This document shows, in pieces, positions 44,236 through 54,115 of a stretch of DNA of 64,000 nt. The position numbers were made by a program, and so were the translations under genes. Source of the stretch: Pseudomonas sp. DY-1 (GTDB lineage Bacteria > Pseudomonadota > Gammaproteobacteria > Pseudomonadales > Pseudomonadaceae); the NCBI RefSeq assembly GCF_003626975.1, contig NZ_CP032616.1, positions 5,432,001 through 5,496,000 on the forward strand. The letters run 5' to 3'. Numbering within the stretch: the stretch's first letter is position 1; each line of letters opens with the position of its first letter. The notes beneath the pieces were generated by a model that was given only the letters and a program-made list of their open reading frames with translations, was not told the DNA's origin and did not search any database.

Positions 44236-46872
44236 ATGGCCGAAATAGACGCGCGCTTGCGCGAGGACGTCCACCTGCTCGGCGAGTTGCTCGGCGACAC
44301 CATTCGCGCCCAGCTGGGAGATGCCTTCCTCGATAAGATCGAGCGCATTCGCAAGGGCGCCAAGGCCGCGCGTAAAGGGTCGGCTCAGGGAGAACGCCAG
44401 CTCATCGAGACCCTCGACAGCCTCAGCGACGGCGAGCTGCTACCGGTGGCTCGTGCCTTCAACCAGTTCCTCAACCTGGCGAACATCGCCGAGCAGTACC
44501 ACCGCATCCGTCGGCGCGGCCCGGACGAACCGCAACCCTTCGAAGACTCGGTCCTCGGTGACCTGCTGCAGCGCCTGATCCATGCCGGTCATGGACCGGA
44601 GCAGCTGGCCCGGCAGCTCGGACGCCTGGACATCGAACTGGTGCTGACCGCCCATCCCACGGAAGTCGCGCGGCGCACCCTGATCCAGAAATACGACGCC
44701 ATGGCCGCGCAGCTGGCGGCCCTGGACCATGCGGACCTTAACGAAGCCGAGCGCGAACAGACGCGCCTGCGCCTGCTGCGGCTGATCGCCGAAGCCTGGC
44801 ACACCGAGGAAATCCGCCGCAGTCGGCCGAGTCCGGTGGATGAGGCGAAATGGGGCTTCGCGGTGATCGAACACTCCCTCTGGCACGCCCTGCCCAACGT
44901 GCTGCGGCATGTCGATCAGACGCTGCACGCCGCCACCGGGCTGCGCCTGCCATTGACCGCCGCGCCGGTGCGTTTCGCTTCATGGATGGGGGGCGACCGC
45001 GACGGCAATCCCAACGTCACCGCCGCCATTAGTCGCCAGGTGCTGCTGTTGGCGCGCTGGATGGCGGCCGACCTCTATCTGCGCGATGTCGATCACCTCG
45101 CCGCCGAGCTGTCCATGCAGCAAGCCAGCGATGAGTTGCGGGTGCGGGTGGGTGTTCATCCCGAGCCATACCGTGCAGTGCTCAAGCAACTGCGCGACCG
45201 CCTGCGCGCCACCCGTGCCTGGGCTGAAGCGGCGCTGGAGCGCGAAATCGCACCCGGTGCCGAGGTGCTCAGCGAGAATGCTCAATTGCTGGAACCCCTG
45301 GAGCTCTGCTATCACTCGCTACACGCCTGCGGTATGGGCGTGATCGCCGATGGCGCGCTGCTCGACTGCCTGCGCCGTGCGGCCACGTTCGGTCTGTTCC
45401 TGGTGCGCCTGGATGTCCGCCAGGACGCCAGCCGTCACGCTGCCGCCCTCGGTGAGATCACCGATTACCTTGGCCTCGGCAACTATGACAAATGGGATGA
45501 AGAGGCCCGCCTGGTCTTCCTCCAGCGCGAGCTGGACAACCGCCGTCCTCTGCTGCCTGCGAACTACCGGCCCTCTGCCGATACCGCCGAAGTGCTCGCC
45601 ACCTGCCGCGTGGTGGCCAACGCTCCGGCAGCCTCCCTCGGCTCCTACGTTATCTCCATGGCCGGGGCGCCGTCCGACGTGCTGGCCGTGCAGTTGCTGC
45701 TCAAGGAAGCCGGGTTGCAACGAGCTATTCGTGTGGTGCCACTTTTCGAAACCCTGGCCGACCTCGACAACGCGGGTCACGCCATCGACCGTCTGCTGAG
45801 CCTGCCTGGCTATCGTGCCCGGTTGCACGGTCCGCAGGAAGTGATGATCGGCTACTCCGACTCGGCCAAGGACGCCGGCACCGTCGCCGCCGCCTGGGCT
45901 CAATATCGTGCCCAGGAACGCCTGGTGGACGTTTGCCGCGAGCATCAAGTGGAGTTGCTGTTGTTCCACGGCCGCGGTGGCACCGTGGGGCGCGGCGGCG
46001 GTCCGGCGCACGCGGCCATTCTGTCGCAACCACCGGGGTCGGTGGCTGGGCGATTCCGCACCACGGAGCAGGGCGAGATGATCCGCTTCAAGTTCGGTTT
46101 ACCGGGTATCGCCGAGCAAAACCTCAATACCTACGTGGCGGCTGTCCTGGAGGCGACCCTGCTGCCGCCGCCGGAGCCAGAGACCGCCTGGCGCGCAGCC
46201 ATGGACCGCCTGGCTGCGGACGGTGTGACCGCATACCGCGCCGTGGTGCGCGAGCATCCGCAGTTCGTGGAGTATTTCCGCCAGGCCACGCCCGAGCAGG
46301 AACTGGGCCGCCTGCCTCTGGGCAGTCGACCCGCCAAGCGCCGCGCCGGTGGGGTGGAAAGCCTGCGGGCGATTCCGTGGATCTTCGCCTGGACCCAGAC
46401 CCGCCTGATGCTACCGGCCTGGCTAGGCTGGGAAGCGGCCCTGGCCAACGCCCAGCAACGTGGCGAAACCCAGTTACTGGCGCGAATGCGCGAGCGTTGG
46501 CCGTTCTTCGCCACGCGCATCGACATGCTTGAGATGGTCCTGGCCAAGGCCGATGCCAATATCGCCGCGCTTTACGACGAGCGGCTGGTGCCTGAAGAGC
46601 TGAAATCACTAGGTGCGCAGTTGCGCGACCTATTGTCGCAGGCGGGTACTTCGGTACTGGCTCTGACCGGCCAGTCCGAGCTTCTGGCGCATAACCCGGA
46701 GACCCGTGAAGCCATCAGTGTGCGCAATACCTACCTTGACCCCTTGCACCTGCTTCAGACGGAGCTCCTGGCCCGTTCCAGACGCTGTGAAGAGCATGTC
46801 GAGGGCCCTCTGGAACAGGCCCTTCTGGTGAGCGTGGCGGGTATCGCGGCGGGGCTTCGCAACACTGGTTGA
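44236..46872 (+). CDS. ppc: Phosphoenolpyruvate carboxylase
   Basis: An 878-residue anaplerotic enzyme converting PEP and bicarbonate into oxaloacetate. Catalytic signatures are visible: VLTAHPTE (active histidine), [22 protein letters not shown] and [13 protein letters not shown], and the canonical C-terminal asparagine-threonine-glycine end. ATG 44236 follows AAGGAGGGGGAGG; open frame before it (from 44125) is not supported. A hairpin (GCCCCTA / TAGGGGC) follows the stop near 46885-46917. No nearby regulator. Confidence 0.97.
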   Translation: MAEIDARLREDVHLLGELLGDTIRAQLGDAFLDKIERIRKGAKAARKGSAQGERQLIETLDSLSDGELLPVARAFNQFLNLANIAEQYHRIRRRGPDEPQPFEDSVLGDLLQRLIHAGHGPEQLARQLGRLDIELVLTAHPTEVARRTLIQKYDAMAAQLAALDHADLNEAEREQTRLRLLRLIAEAWHTEEIRRSRPSPVDEAKWGFAVIEHSLWHALPNVLRHVDQTLHAATGLRLPLTAAPVRFASWMGGDRDGNPNVTAAISRQVLLLARWMAADLYLRDVDHLAAELSMQQASDELRVRVGVHPEPYRAVLKQLRDRLRATRAWAEAALEREIAPGAEVLSENAQLLEPLELCYHSLHACGMGVIADGALLDCLRRAATFGLFLVRLDVRQDASRHAAALGEITDYLGLGNYDKWDEEARLVFLQRELDNRRPLLPANYRPSADTAEVLATCRVVANAPAASLGSYVISMAGAPSDVLAVQLLLKEAGLQRAIRVVPLFETLADLDNAGHAIDRLLSLPGYRARLHGPQEVMIGYSDSAKDAGTVAAAWAQYRAQERLVDVCREHQVELLLFHGRGGTVGRGGGPAHAAILSQPPGSVAGRFRTTEQGEMIRFKFGLPGIAEQNLNTYVAAVLEATLLPPPEPETAWRAAMDRLAADGVTAYRAVVREHPQFVEYFRQATPEQELGRLPLGSRPAKRRAGGVESLRAIPWIFAWTQTRLMLPAWLGWEAALANAQQRGETQLLARMRERWPFFATRIDMLEMVLAKADANIAALYDERLVPEELKSLGAQLRDLLSQAGTSVLALTGQSELLAHNPETREAISVRNTYLDPLHLLQTELLARSRRCEEHVEGPLEQALLVSVAGIAAGLRNTG

Positions 46873-46974
46873 GGCCGTTTTAGCCCCTACTTCCGGCGTC
46901 TTGTGCGCTATAGGGGCGCTGTGTATCTTGAACGTCCTTTTTGGCCCGACAGCGACGCCGAAACCCTATTCTGA

Positions 46975-47682
<708 letters not shown>

Positions 47683-47700
47683 GACGCTGCCCGTATCTGA

Positions 47701-47726
47701 CCAACGGCCCGCTTGCGGGCCGTTGG
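47701..47726. terminator. Perfect 12-bp hairpin between adk and tsaB
   Basis: CCAACGGCCCGC-TT-GCGGGCCGTTGG, 18 bases after the adk stop. A TATAAT at 47731-47736 right after it looks like the -10 of the tsaB promoter; no matching -35 at standard distance is clear. Confidence 0.75.
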
Positions 47727-47766
47727 CGTTTATAATGCGCGCCTTTTTCTGCGTCTGGACTGATCG

Positions 47767-48447
47767 ATGACCACTCTGCTGGCCCTGGATACCGCCACCG
47801 AAGCCTGCTCCGTCGCCCTGCTGCATGACGGCAAGGTGCTTAGCCACTACGAGGTGATCCCGCGTCTGCACGCCCAGCGCCTGCTGCCGATGATCCAGGC
47901 CCTGCTGGGCGAGGCCGGCGTGCCGCTGTCGGCGCTGGATGCCATCGCCTTCGGTCGTGGCCCCGGGGCTTTCACCGGTGTGCGTATCGCCATTGGTGTC
48001 GTCCAGGGGTTGGCCTTTGCCCTGGATCGTCCGGTGCTGCCGGTGTCGGACCTGGCCGTGCTGGCCCAGCGCGCCCACCGCGAGCAGGGTGTCGATCAGG
48101 TGGCCGCCGCCATCGACGCTCGGATGGATGAGGTCTACTGGGGCTGCTACCGCCTGGACGCCGGTGAAATGCGCCTGGCTGGGTTGGAAGCCGTATTGCC
48201 GCCCGAGCAAGCGCTGCTGCCGCGTGATGCCAGCGGTGACTGGTACGGTGCCGGTACTGGCTGGGGTACTTTCGCCGCGCGGATTCCGGTTGCGATCAGT
48301 GGTCAGTCGCCGAACCTGCTGCCCCACGCCGAAGACCTGCTGAGCCTGGCCCGTTTCGCCTGGGCGCGAGGCGAGGCTGTGCCCGCCGATCAGGCTCAGC
48401 CGGTCTACCTGCGCGACAACGTCGCCACGCCCAAGGCGCCGCAGTAG
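47767..48447 (+). CDS. tsaB: tRNA threonylcarbamoyladenosine biosynthesis protein TsaB
   Basis: A 226-residue ASKHA-fold partner of TsaD/TsaE in forming t6A37 of ANN-decoding tRNAs. Markers: LALDTATEACSVAL at the start and FGRGPGAFTGVRIAIGVVQG. It is shorter than TsaD and lacks its metal-binding histidines, as expected. Confidence 0.95.
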   Translation: MTTLLALDTATEACSVALLHDGKVLSHYEVIPRLHAQRLLPMIQALLGEAGVPLSALDAIAFGRGPGAFTGVRIAIGVVQGLAFALDRPVLPVSDLAVLAQRAHREQGVDQVAAAIDARMDEVYWGCYRLDAGEMRLAGLEAVLPPEQALLPRDASGDWYGAGTGWGTFAARIPVAISGQSPNLLPHAEDLLSLARFAWARGEAVPADQAQPVYLRDNVATPKAPQ

Positions 48448-48551
48448 AATTGCGTCAATGAGCCCTGCGCCGCGGATTGCCAAGCCGTGGCCGGGCGGCT
48501 AGAGTCCACCCGCAATCATTTCGAAACGCCAGCACTGCCGAGCAGTAATCG

Positions 48552-48896
48552 ATGCGCATCGACGGCTTCACCTCTTCCTTTCCGCTGGAACGCAGCCCCC
48601 GCCAGGGCAGCGCGGTCACGCCTTTTCGCGAGATCCAGCGTGAAGAAGAAGCTCGCCGCGAGCAGCCGGGCACCCCGTCCTCGACCCAGGGTTACGAACA
48701 GGCTCCCCAGCCCCGCCGCGTGCAGGCCAGCAATGGCTCCGGCGACAGCCTGCCGGTGCGTCCGCAGGATCTGATCCAGCAGCAGCGCAACATGAGCAAC
48801 CGCGCCGCCCAGGCCATTGCCAGCTACAGCACCACCGCCCGCATGACCGCCGAGTACGACGCCCCCGAAGTCCTCGGTCTCGATCTCTACGCCTGA
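48552..48896 (+). CDS. Small disordered hypothetical protein
   Basis: A 114-residue, Gln/Arg/Ser/Pro-rich protein with low complexity (REIQREEEARREQPGTPSS) and a more ordered C-terminus (AIASYSTTARMTAEYDAPEV). No family recognised. The stop overlaps the DUF72 gene start (TGATG). Position and partner match a conserved Pseudomonas gene, so it is probably real. Confidence 0.7.
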   Translation: MRIDGFTSSFPLERSPRQGSAVTPFREIQREEEARREQPGTPSSTQGYEQAPQPRRVQASNGSGDSLPVRPQDLIQQQRNMSNRAAQAIASYSTTARMTAEYDAPEVLGLDLYA

Positions 48897-49750
48897 TGCT
48901 GCCTTACCATCTGGGCTGCCCGTCCTGGAACGAGCCGGCCTGGCGCGGTAGCTTCTATCCCGCCGACCTGCGTCCTGCCGATACCCTTGGCCACTACGTT
49001 CAGGTGTTCAACGCGGTGGAAGGCAATACCACCTTCTATGCCCGTCCCTCCGCTGACACCTTGCAGCGTTGGGCGAATACGATGCCGGAGCGGTTTCGAT
49101 TCTGTGCAAAGGTGCCCCGCGATATCAGCCACGAAGGCGATCTGCGTGACCAGTTCGCCGCCACGTCGGACTTCCTCAAGCTCCTGGCTCCCCTTGGCCA
49201 ACGCCTGGCGCCGCTCTGGCTGCAGCTGCCGGCGGCCTTCGGCCCGAGCCGCCTGGGCGAACTGGCTTGCTGGCTGGACGAGTTCCAGCATCAGCCCATC
49301 GCGGTGGAAGTGCGAAGCCCGGCCTTCTTCGACAAGGGGGGCGATGAGCGGCTGCTCAACCGCCTGCTGCATGAGCGTGGCGTGGAGCGAATCTGCCTGG
49401 ATTCACGGGCGTTGTTCAGCGTTCGTTCTCAGGACCCGGCGGTGCTTCATGCTCAGTCGAAGAAGCCACGTGTGCCGGTGCGGCCCACGGCCTTCAGTGG
49501 CAGTCCGCAGGTGCGCTTCATCGGTGGGCCGGACCTGGACGCCAACCAGCCATTCCTCGAGCCCTGGCTGAACAAGGTCGCCGACTGGATCGAGCAAGGC
49601 CTTACGCCGAACGTCTTTCTGCACACCCCGGATAACCATCTGGCCGCGGCCCAGGCCCTGCGCTTTCATGCCAGCCTGTGCGAGCGCTTGCCTGAATTGC
49701 CGGAGCTGGTGATTCCGGAGCCGCCTGCGCAACAACTGGGCCTGCTCTGA
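48896..49750 (+). CDS. DUF72 (YecE-like) protein
   Basis: A 284-residue TIM-barrel-like protein: YHLGCPSWNEPAWRGSFYP, FNAVEGNTTFYARPS, FRFCAKVPRDISHEGDLRD. The biochemical role of DUF72 is unknown. Translation is likely coupled to the previous small gene. Confidence 0.9.
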   Translation: MLPYHLGCPSWNEPAWRGSFYPADLRPADTLGHYVQVFNAVEGNTTFYARPSADTLQRWANTMPERFRFCAKVPRDISHEGDLRDQFAATSDFLKLLAPLGQRLAPLWLQLPAAFGPSRLGELACWLDEFQHQPIAVEVRSPAFFDKGGDERLLNRLLHERGVERICLDSRALFSVRSQDPAVLHAQSKKPRVPVRPTAFSGSPQVRFIGGPDLDANQPFLEPWLNKVADWIEQGLTPNVFLHTPDNHLAAAQALRFHASLCERLPELPELVIPEPPAQQLGLL

Positions 49751-49855
49751 GAGTTAGCGGGGGTGCGCGCATCCACAGTTCGCGGGATCACGAAATGACC
49801 TGCTTCGCCTTGGGCTAGGCTATCGAACTCTTCCCCATGGATTGCGGAGCCTGCC

Positions 49856-50683
49856 ATGTCCACACAAGCCCAACGCGGTGAAGCCTTCGCCAGTCTGCAT
49901 CGAGGCCCTGGCGTTCTCGTTCTGCCCAATCCCTGGGACGCCGGCTCGGCGAGGATGCTCGCCCACCTGGGGTTCCATGCACTGGCCACTACCAGTGCCG
50001 GCCTGGCGTTCGCCTTGGGCCGAAGGGATGCCGAAGGCAATGTCAGCCGCGACGAGGCCCTGGCCAATGCTCGCGAAATCGTGGAAGCCACATCGTTGCC
50101 GGTGGCGGCGGACCTGGAGAATGGTTACGGCGATCATCCCGAGGACTGTGCGGCGACTATTCGTGCCGCCGCTTCCGTTGGATTGGTTGGCGGTTCCATC
50201 GAAGACGCCAGTGGGCGTCCGGAAGCCCCCATCTACCCCATGGACCTGGCCGTGGAACGTATCCGTGCCGCAGTTGTGGCCGCTCGCGGCCTTGGTTTTC
50301 CGTTCACCCTGGCGGCCCGGGCGGAGAATTACCTTCATGGCCGTCCTGACCTGGACGATACCCTGCGCCGCTTGGTGGCTTATGCTGAAGCCGGTGCCGA
50401 CGTGCTCTATGCGCCTGGCCTGAGCACTCGAGAACAGATTCACGAGGCGGTGCTTGCCGTGGCACCGCGGCCAGTGAATGTGCTGGTGGGATCGGCCAGT
50501 TTCAAGCTGAGCCTGGATGAACTGGCCGAGCTTGGGGTCAAGCGCGTCAGCGTTGGTTCGAACCTGGCGCGCGTGGCTCTTGGTGCCTTCTACCAGGCTG
50601 CCGAAGCACTGCGCCGGGGCGACTTGGCATCCATGTCCCATGCGATGCCCTTCGACCGCCTGAACGACCTGTTCAAGCCCTGA
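49856..50683 (+). CDS. Isocitrate lyase/PEP mutase-family enzyme
   Basis: A 275-residue ICL/PEPM superfamily protein: VLPNPWDAGSARMLAHLGFH, the metal-binding DLENGYGD and GGSIEDASG, and ARAENYLHG. Members act as oxaloacetate decarboxylases, PEP phosphonomutases or 2-methylisocitrate lyase-like enzymes. The canonical KKCGH-type loop of ICL is not seen, so a C-C lyase of smaller acids is likely. The substrate is open. Confidence 0.85.
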   Translation: MSTQAQRGEAFASLHRGPGVLVLPNPWDAGSARMLAHLGFHALATTSAGLAFALGRRDAEGNVSRDEALANAREIVEATSLPVAADLENGYGDHPEDCAATIRAAASVGLVGGSIEDASGRPEAPIYPMDLAVERIRAAVVAARGLGFPFTLAARAENYLHGRPDLDDTLRRLVAYAEAGADVLYAPGLSTREQIHEAVLAVAPRPVNVLVGSASFKLSLDELAELGVKRVSVGSNLARVALGAFYQAAEALRRGDLASMSHAMPFDRLNDLFKP

Positions 50684-50690
50684 GCCTGAC

Positions 50691-51380
50691 TTGCGTCGAA
50701 TCCTGCTCGGTATCGCGGCGCTGACTGTTCTGCTGGCGCCGCCTGTGGGGCAGGGGTGGCGTCTGGAGTTGCCGCCGCGCTGGAATCCCTGGGCGCCGCT
50801 GGATGTGCGGGAAGCGCCCAACCTGATGACCCGCTTCAAGGTCTCTCGCATGCAGGGCCATCCCGAACTTTGCCGACAGGCCCTGGCCAGTTCTCCACTG
50901 CGGTATGCGGCATTGCCCGATAGTGCCCCGATCGCCGGTTGTCCTCTCTCCAATAGCGTGCGTATCAGCGCATCCGATCTGACCTTCAGCAGCAGCTTCA
51001 TCGCCACGTGCGAACTTGCGGTAGCCTTCGCCCTATTCGAGCGCCATGGCCTGCAGCCCGCTGCTCAGCAGGTATTCGGCCAGCGAGTGACGCGCATCGA
51101 CCACCTGGGAAGCTTCGCCTGCCGCAACATCGAAAGCAGCCAGCGTCGGAGCCAGCATGCGTCGGCCAACGCGCTGGATATCGCTGGCTTCCGACTGGCC
51201 GACGGTCGCCATATTTCGGTGGCCAGGGATTGGGCTGGGGAGGGAGACAATGCCCGATTCCTTCGTGAGGTGCGGGAAGCAGCCTGTAAACACTTCAAAG
51301 TGACCCTCGGCCCGGATTACAACGCGGCTCATCGCGACCACTTCCATCTGGACATGGGGCGATTCCGCATGTGTCGCTGA
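50691..51380 (+). CDS. Extensin-like C-terminal domain protein, exported
   Basis: A 229-residue protein with an N-terminal hydrophobic segment (RRILLGIAALTVLLAPPVG), then the extensin_C domain (PF06904): CPLSNSVRISAS, FACRNIESSQRRSQHASANA and DHFHLDMG. The His/Asp arrangement HASANALDI...DHFHLD is like LAS/D-Ala-D-Ala-type metallopeptidases, so a cell-wall role is possible. Start is TTG 50691 with a weak site; four cysteine positions may pair in the periplasm. Confidence 0.83.
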   Translation: MRRILLGIAALTVLLAPPVGQGWRLELPPRWNPWAPLDVREAPNLMTRFKVSRMQGHPELCRQALASSPLRYAALPDSAPIAGCPLSNSVRISASDLTFSSSFIATCELAVAFALFERHGLQPAAQQVFGQRVTRIDHLGSFACRNIESSQRRSQHASANALDIAGFRLADGRHISVARDWAGEGDNARFLREVREAACKHFKVTLGPDYNAAHRDHFHLDMGRFRMCR

Positions 51381-51449
51381 GACGGGCGCGAAACTGCGTC
51401 ACCGGTCTGGCAGAATGCGCGGGTTTTTACCGGTCAGGCGATTGCGTCC

Positions 51450-52223
51450 ATGAGTGAAAATTCTGTCAGGGTGAGGGCCGAGGCCCTCGAGCCGGCTTTT
51501 ACCGAAGCGCTGGATGTTTGGGCTGCGCGCCTGGGCCTGACGCGCGAAGGTGAGGCGGAGTTCGCCCTGCAACTGGGCGGCGAGGGTCTGCAACTGCTAC
51601 AGCTCGGGCCGGACTCACCTGGGCCGGTGCGGGTGGATTTCGTCGAGGGCGCCGCTGCTCACCGGCGCAAGTTCGGTGGTGGCAGCGGGCAGATGATTGC
51701 CAAGGCTGTCGGCGTGCAGCCGGGCGTGCGCCCAACGGTGCTGGATGCCACGGCCGGGCTTGGTCGCGATGCCTTCGTCCTGGCGACGCTGGGTTGCGAC
51801 ATGACCCTGATCGAGCGTCAGCCGCTGATCGCCGCCTTGCTGGAAGATGGCCTGGCTCGCGCCGGTCATGACCTGGAAACGTCGGCCATCGCTGCACGCA
51901 TGCGCCTGCTGCATGGCAATGCCATCGAGCTGATGCGCAATTGGCAGGGTGAGGCCCCCCAGGTCATCTACCTTGACCCGATGTTTCCGCACCGCGACAA
52001 GAGCGCCCTGGTGAAGAAGGAAATGCGCCTGTTCCGTCCCCTGGTCGGGGACGACCAGGACGCGCCGGCCCTGCTGGAGGCCGCCCTGGCCCTGGCCAGT
52101 CACCGGGTCGTGGTGAAGCGCCCGCGCAAGGCGCCGATCATCGAAGGCGCAAAGCCGGGTTATGCGCTGGAAGGCAAGTCCAGCCGCTACGACATCTATC
52201 CGAAGAAGAAGCTCGGGGCCTGA
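51450..52223 (+). CDS. rsmJ: 16S rRNA (guanine-1516-N2)-methyltransferase
   Basis: A 257-residue SAM-dependent methyltransferase. SAM-binding [20 protein letters not shown] and the catalytic [20 protein letters not shown] motif, both diagnostic of RsmJ (YhiQ), are visible. Confidence 0.95.
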   Translation: MSENSVRVRAEALEPAFTEALDVWAARLGLTREGEAEFALQLGGEGLQLLQLGPDSPGPVRVDFVEGAAAHRRKFGGGSGQMIAKAVGVQPGVRPTVLDATAGLGRDAFVLATLGCDMTLIERQPLIAALLEDGLARAGHDLETSAIAARMRLLHGNAIELMRNWQGEAPQVIYLDPMFPHRDKSALVKKEMRLFRPLVGDDQDAPALLEAALALASHRVVVKRPRKAPIIEGAKPGYALEGKSSRYDIYPKKKLGA

Positions 52224-52277
52224 GCTACAGCGTTGGCTCCAGCGCAAGCATCACGCTGGACCACCGCACCCCGGAAA

Positions 52278-52913
52278 TCAGGGCGCATACGCCCTGATGA
52301 ACAGCTCGACCACTTCCTTTACATGCTCTTCGGCTTCTTCCCCTTCCAGGGCTGTCGCGCAGCCAATCAGCATGCGGAAGTTGTGCCCGCCCTTGATCAG
52401 GCAGAAGAAATGCTCGGCAGCGTTCTGCGGGTGGTCAATGCGTAGCTTGCCGGCCTGGTTGGCGTGCTCCAGCAGCCCGGTCATTTCCTGCAGGATCTGC
52501 AGCGGTCCCGCCTCGTAGAACATGCGCGACAGCTTCTGATCCTGGTTGGCCATGGCCACCATCACCCGGTGCAGCTCCAGGGATTCCCGGCTGTTGATCA
52601 GCTGGTGGAAGCTGCGGCCGATGTTCAGCAGCACATGCTCGATGCTGGCGTCCGCCGGCAGCTCGAACAGCAGCTCCGGCAGCTGCTCCTCGCATTTCGC
52701 CTTAACCGCGGCAGAGAACAGCGTCTCCTTGTCGGTGAAGTGGCTGTACACGGTCAGCTTGGACACGCCGGCCTCGGCGGCGATGGCGTCCATGCTGCTG
52801 CCGTCGTAGCCGTTCTGTAGGAAAAGATTCTTCGCGGCTTCGAGAATTGCCTTTCTCTTCGCGGGATCTTTCGGGCGGCCTGGGCCGCTAGTCGGAAATG
52901 AATTGTCTGACAT
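52278..52913 (-). CDS. TetR-family repressor, MexL-like
   Basis: A 211-residue regulator: helix-turn-helix about residues 22-68 (AILEAAKNLFLQNGYDGSSM, AGVSKLTVYSHFTDKETLF) and a TetR_C-like ligand domain. It is divergent from an RND adaptor-pump pair, with a 92-base intergenic dyad. Its length equals that of P. aeruginosa MexL (about 212) and the locus sits at the equivalent place. Most likely it represses the efflux operon and itself. Confidence 0.88.
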   Translation of the reverse strand: MSDNSFPTSGPGRPKDPAKRKAILEAAKNLFLQNGYDGSSMDAIAAEAGVSKLTVYSHFTDKETLFSAAVKAKCEEQLPELLFELPADASIEHVLLNIGRSFHQLINSRESLELHRVMVAMANQDQKLSRMFYEAGPLQILQEMTGLLEHANQAGKLRIDHPQNAAEHFFCLIKGGHNFRMLIGCATALEGEEAEEHVKEVVELFIRAYAP

Positions 52914-53005
52914 TTCTTTATAAATACTGGACTGGTGAGTTTGCTATTTTTACTATACCCAGCAGTATAAATATTCCAGCTGCTCTTCGCGAAAGGTCAT
53001 TCATC
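52914..53005. promoter_or_regulatory. Divergent promoter region with TetR-type operator
   Basis: AT-rich gap between the repressor and adaptor genes. An inverted repeat TATAC-CCAGCA-GTATA lies at 52954-52969, and a related ATACTGG/CAGTATAAATA pair flanks it. This is the natural binding site for the MexL-like repressor. Confidence 0.6.
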
Positions 53006-54109
53006 ATGTTTCGCCATGCCTTGCCCCTCGCTTTGCCCATTTCCCTCTCCCTTTTGATCACGGCCTGCGGTAATGGGGAGCCCGTGCAACAGGTGGTGCG
53101 ACCGGCCATGGTGGTGCAACCCGAGCCTGCTGCCGATGCGGTGGATACCTTCCCGGGCGAGGTGCGCTCGCGTTACGAGCCGGATCTGGCCTTCCGTATC
53201 GGCGGCAAGATCGCCAAGCGCCTGGTGGAAGTGGGCCAGCGGGTGAAGAAGGATCAGGCCCTGGCCGAGCTGGACCCGGAGGACGTGCGTCTTCAACTGG
53301 AAGCCAGCCGGGCTCAGGTGGCCGCGGCTGACGCGAACCTCAAGCTGGTGCGGGCCGAGCGGGATCGCTACCGCACCTTGCTGGACCGCCAGATGATCAG
53401 CCGTTCTCAGTACGACAACGTGGAGAACCAGTACCGGGCCGGCGAGGCGCGGGTGAAGCAGATCAAGGCCGAACATAACGTCGCCAGCAACCAGGCTGCC
53501 TATACCGTTCTGCGCGCGTCCCAGGACGGTGTGATCGCCAGCCGACGAGCTGAAGTAGGACAGGTGGTGGCCGCCGGGCAGACCGTCTTCACCCTGGCTG
53601 CCGATGGTGAGCGCGAAGTGGTGATCAGCCTGCCGGAACATGCAATCGATCGCTTCAAGGTGGGTCAGGATGTGGCGGTGGAACTCTGGTCGCTTCCCGA
53701 CCAGCGATTCCCGGCGCGAATCCGTGAACTGGCGCCAGCAGCAGATTCACAGTCGCGCACGTTCGCCGCGCGGGTCGCCTTCAACGATGGCAAGGCACCC
53801 GCCGAACTGGGACAAAGCGCCCGCGTGTTCATCCGCAGCAATGGCTCTGTGCCGCTCTCCGTACCGCTCTCGGCGCTAACCGCCGAGGCCGGCCAGCCTT
53901 ACGTCTGGATCGTCGACCCGAAAGACTCCACGCTGAAGCGCCGCCAAGTGCGCGTCGGCCCCTATGGTGAGGATCGCGTGCCGGTGCTCGAAGGCCTCCA
54001 GCCTGATGACTGGGTGGTGGCCGCTGGCGTGCAGGTGCTGCGCGAAGGCCAGCAGGTGCGGCCGGTGGACCGTGCGAATCGTTCGGTGAAGATGCTGGCC
54101 AAGGAGTAA
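53006..54109 (+). CDS. RND efflux adaptor lipoprotein, MexJ-like
   Basis: A 367-residue periplasmic adaptor, the same length as MexJ. The signal ends in a lipobox (LLITACGNG), followed by lipoyl (DLAFRIGGKIAKRLVEVGQR), alpha-hairpin (about 95-165), beta-barrel and membrane-proximal domains (LSVPLSALTAEAGQPYVWIV). Its partner is the RND pump starting six bases after. ATG 53006 has GAAAGG some distance upstream; longer starts run into the operator. Confidence 0.9.
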   Translation: MFRHALPLALPISLSLLITACGNGEPVQQVVRPAMVVQPEPAADAVDTFPGEVRSRYEPDLAFRIGGKIAKRLVEVGQRVKKDQALAELDPEDVRLQLEASRAQVAAADANLKLVRAERDRYRTLLDRQMISRSQYDNVENQYRAGEARVKQIKAEHNVASNQAAYTVLRASQDGVIASRRAEVGQVVAAGQTVFTLAADGEREVVISLPEHAIDRFKVGQDVAVELWSLPDQRFPARIRELAPAADSQSRTFAARVAFNDGKAPAELGQSARVFIRSNGSVPLSVPLSALTAEAGQPYVWIVDPKDSTLKRRQVRVGPYGEDRVPVLEGLQPDDWVVAAGVQVLREGQQVRPVDRANRSVKMLAKE

Positions 54110-54115
54110 GGCGTC

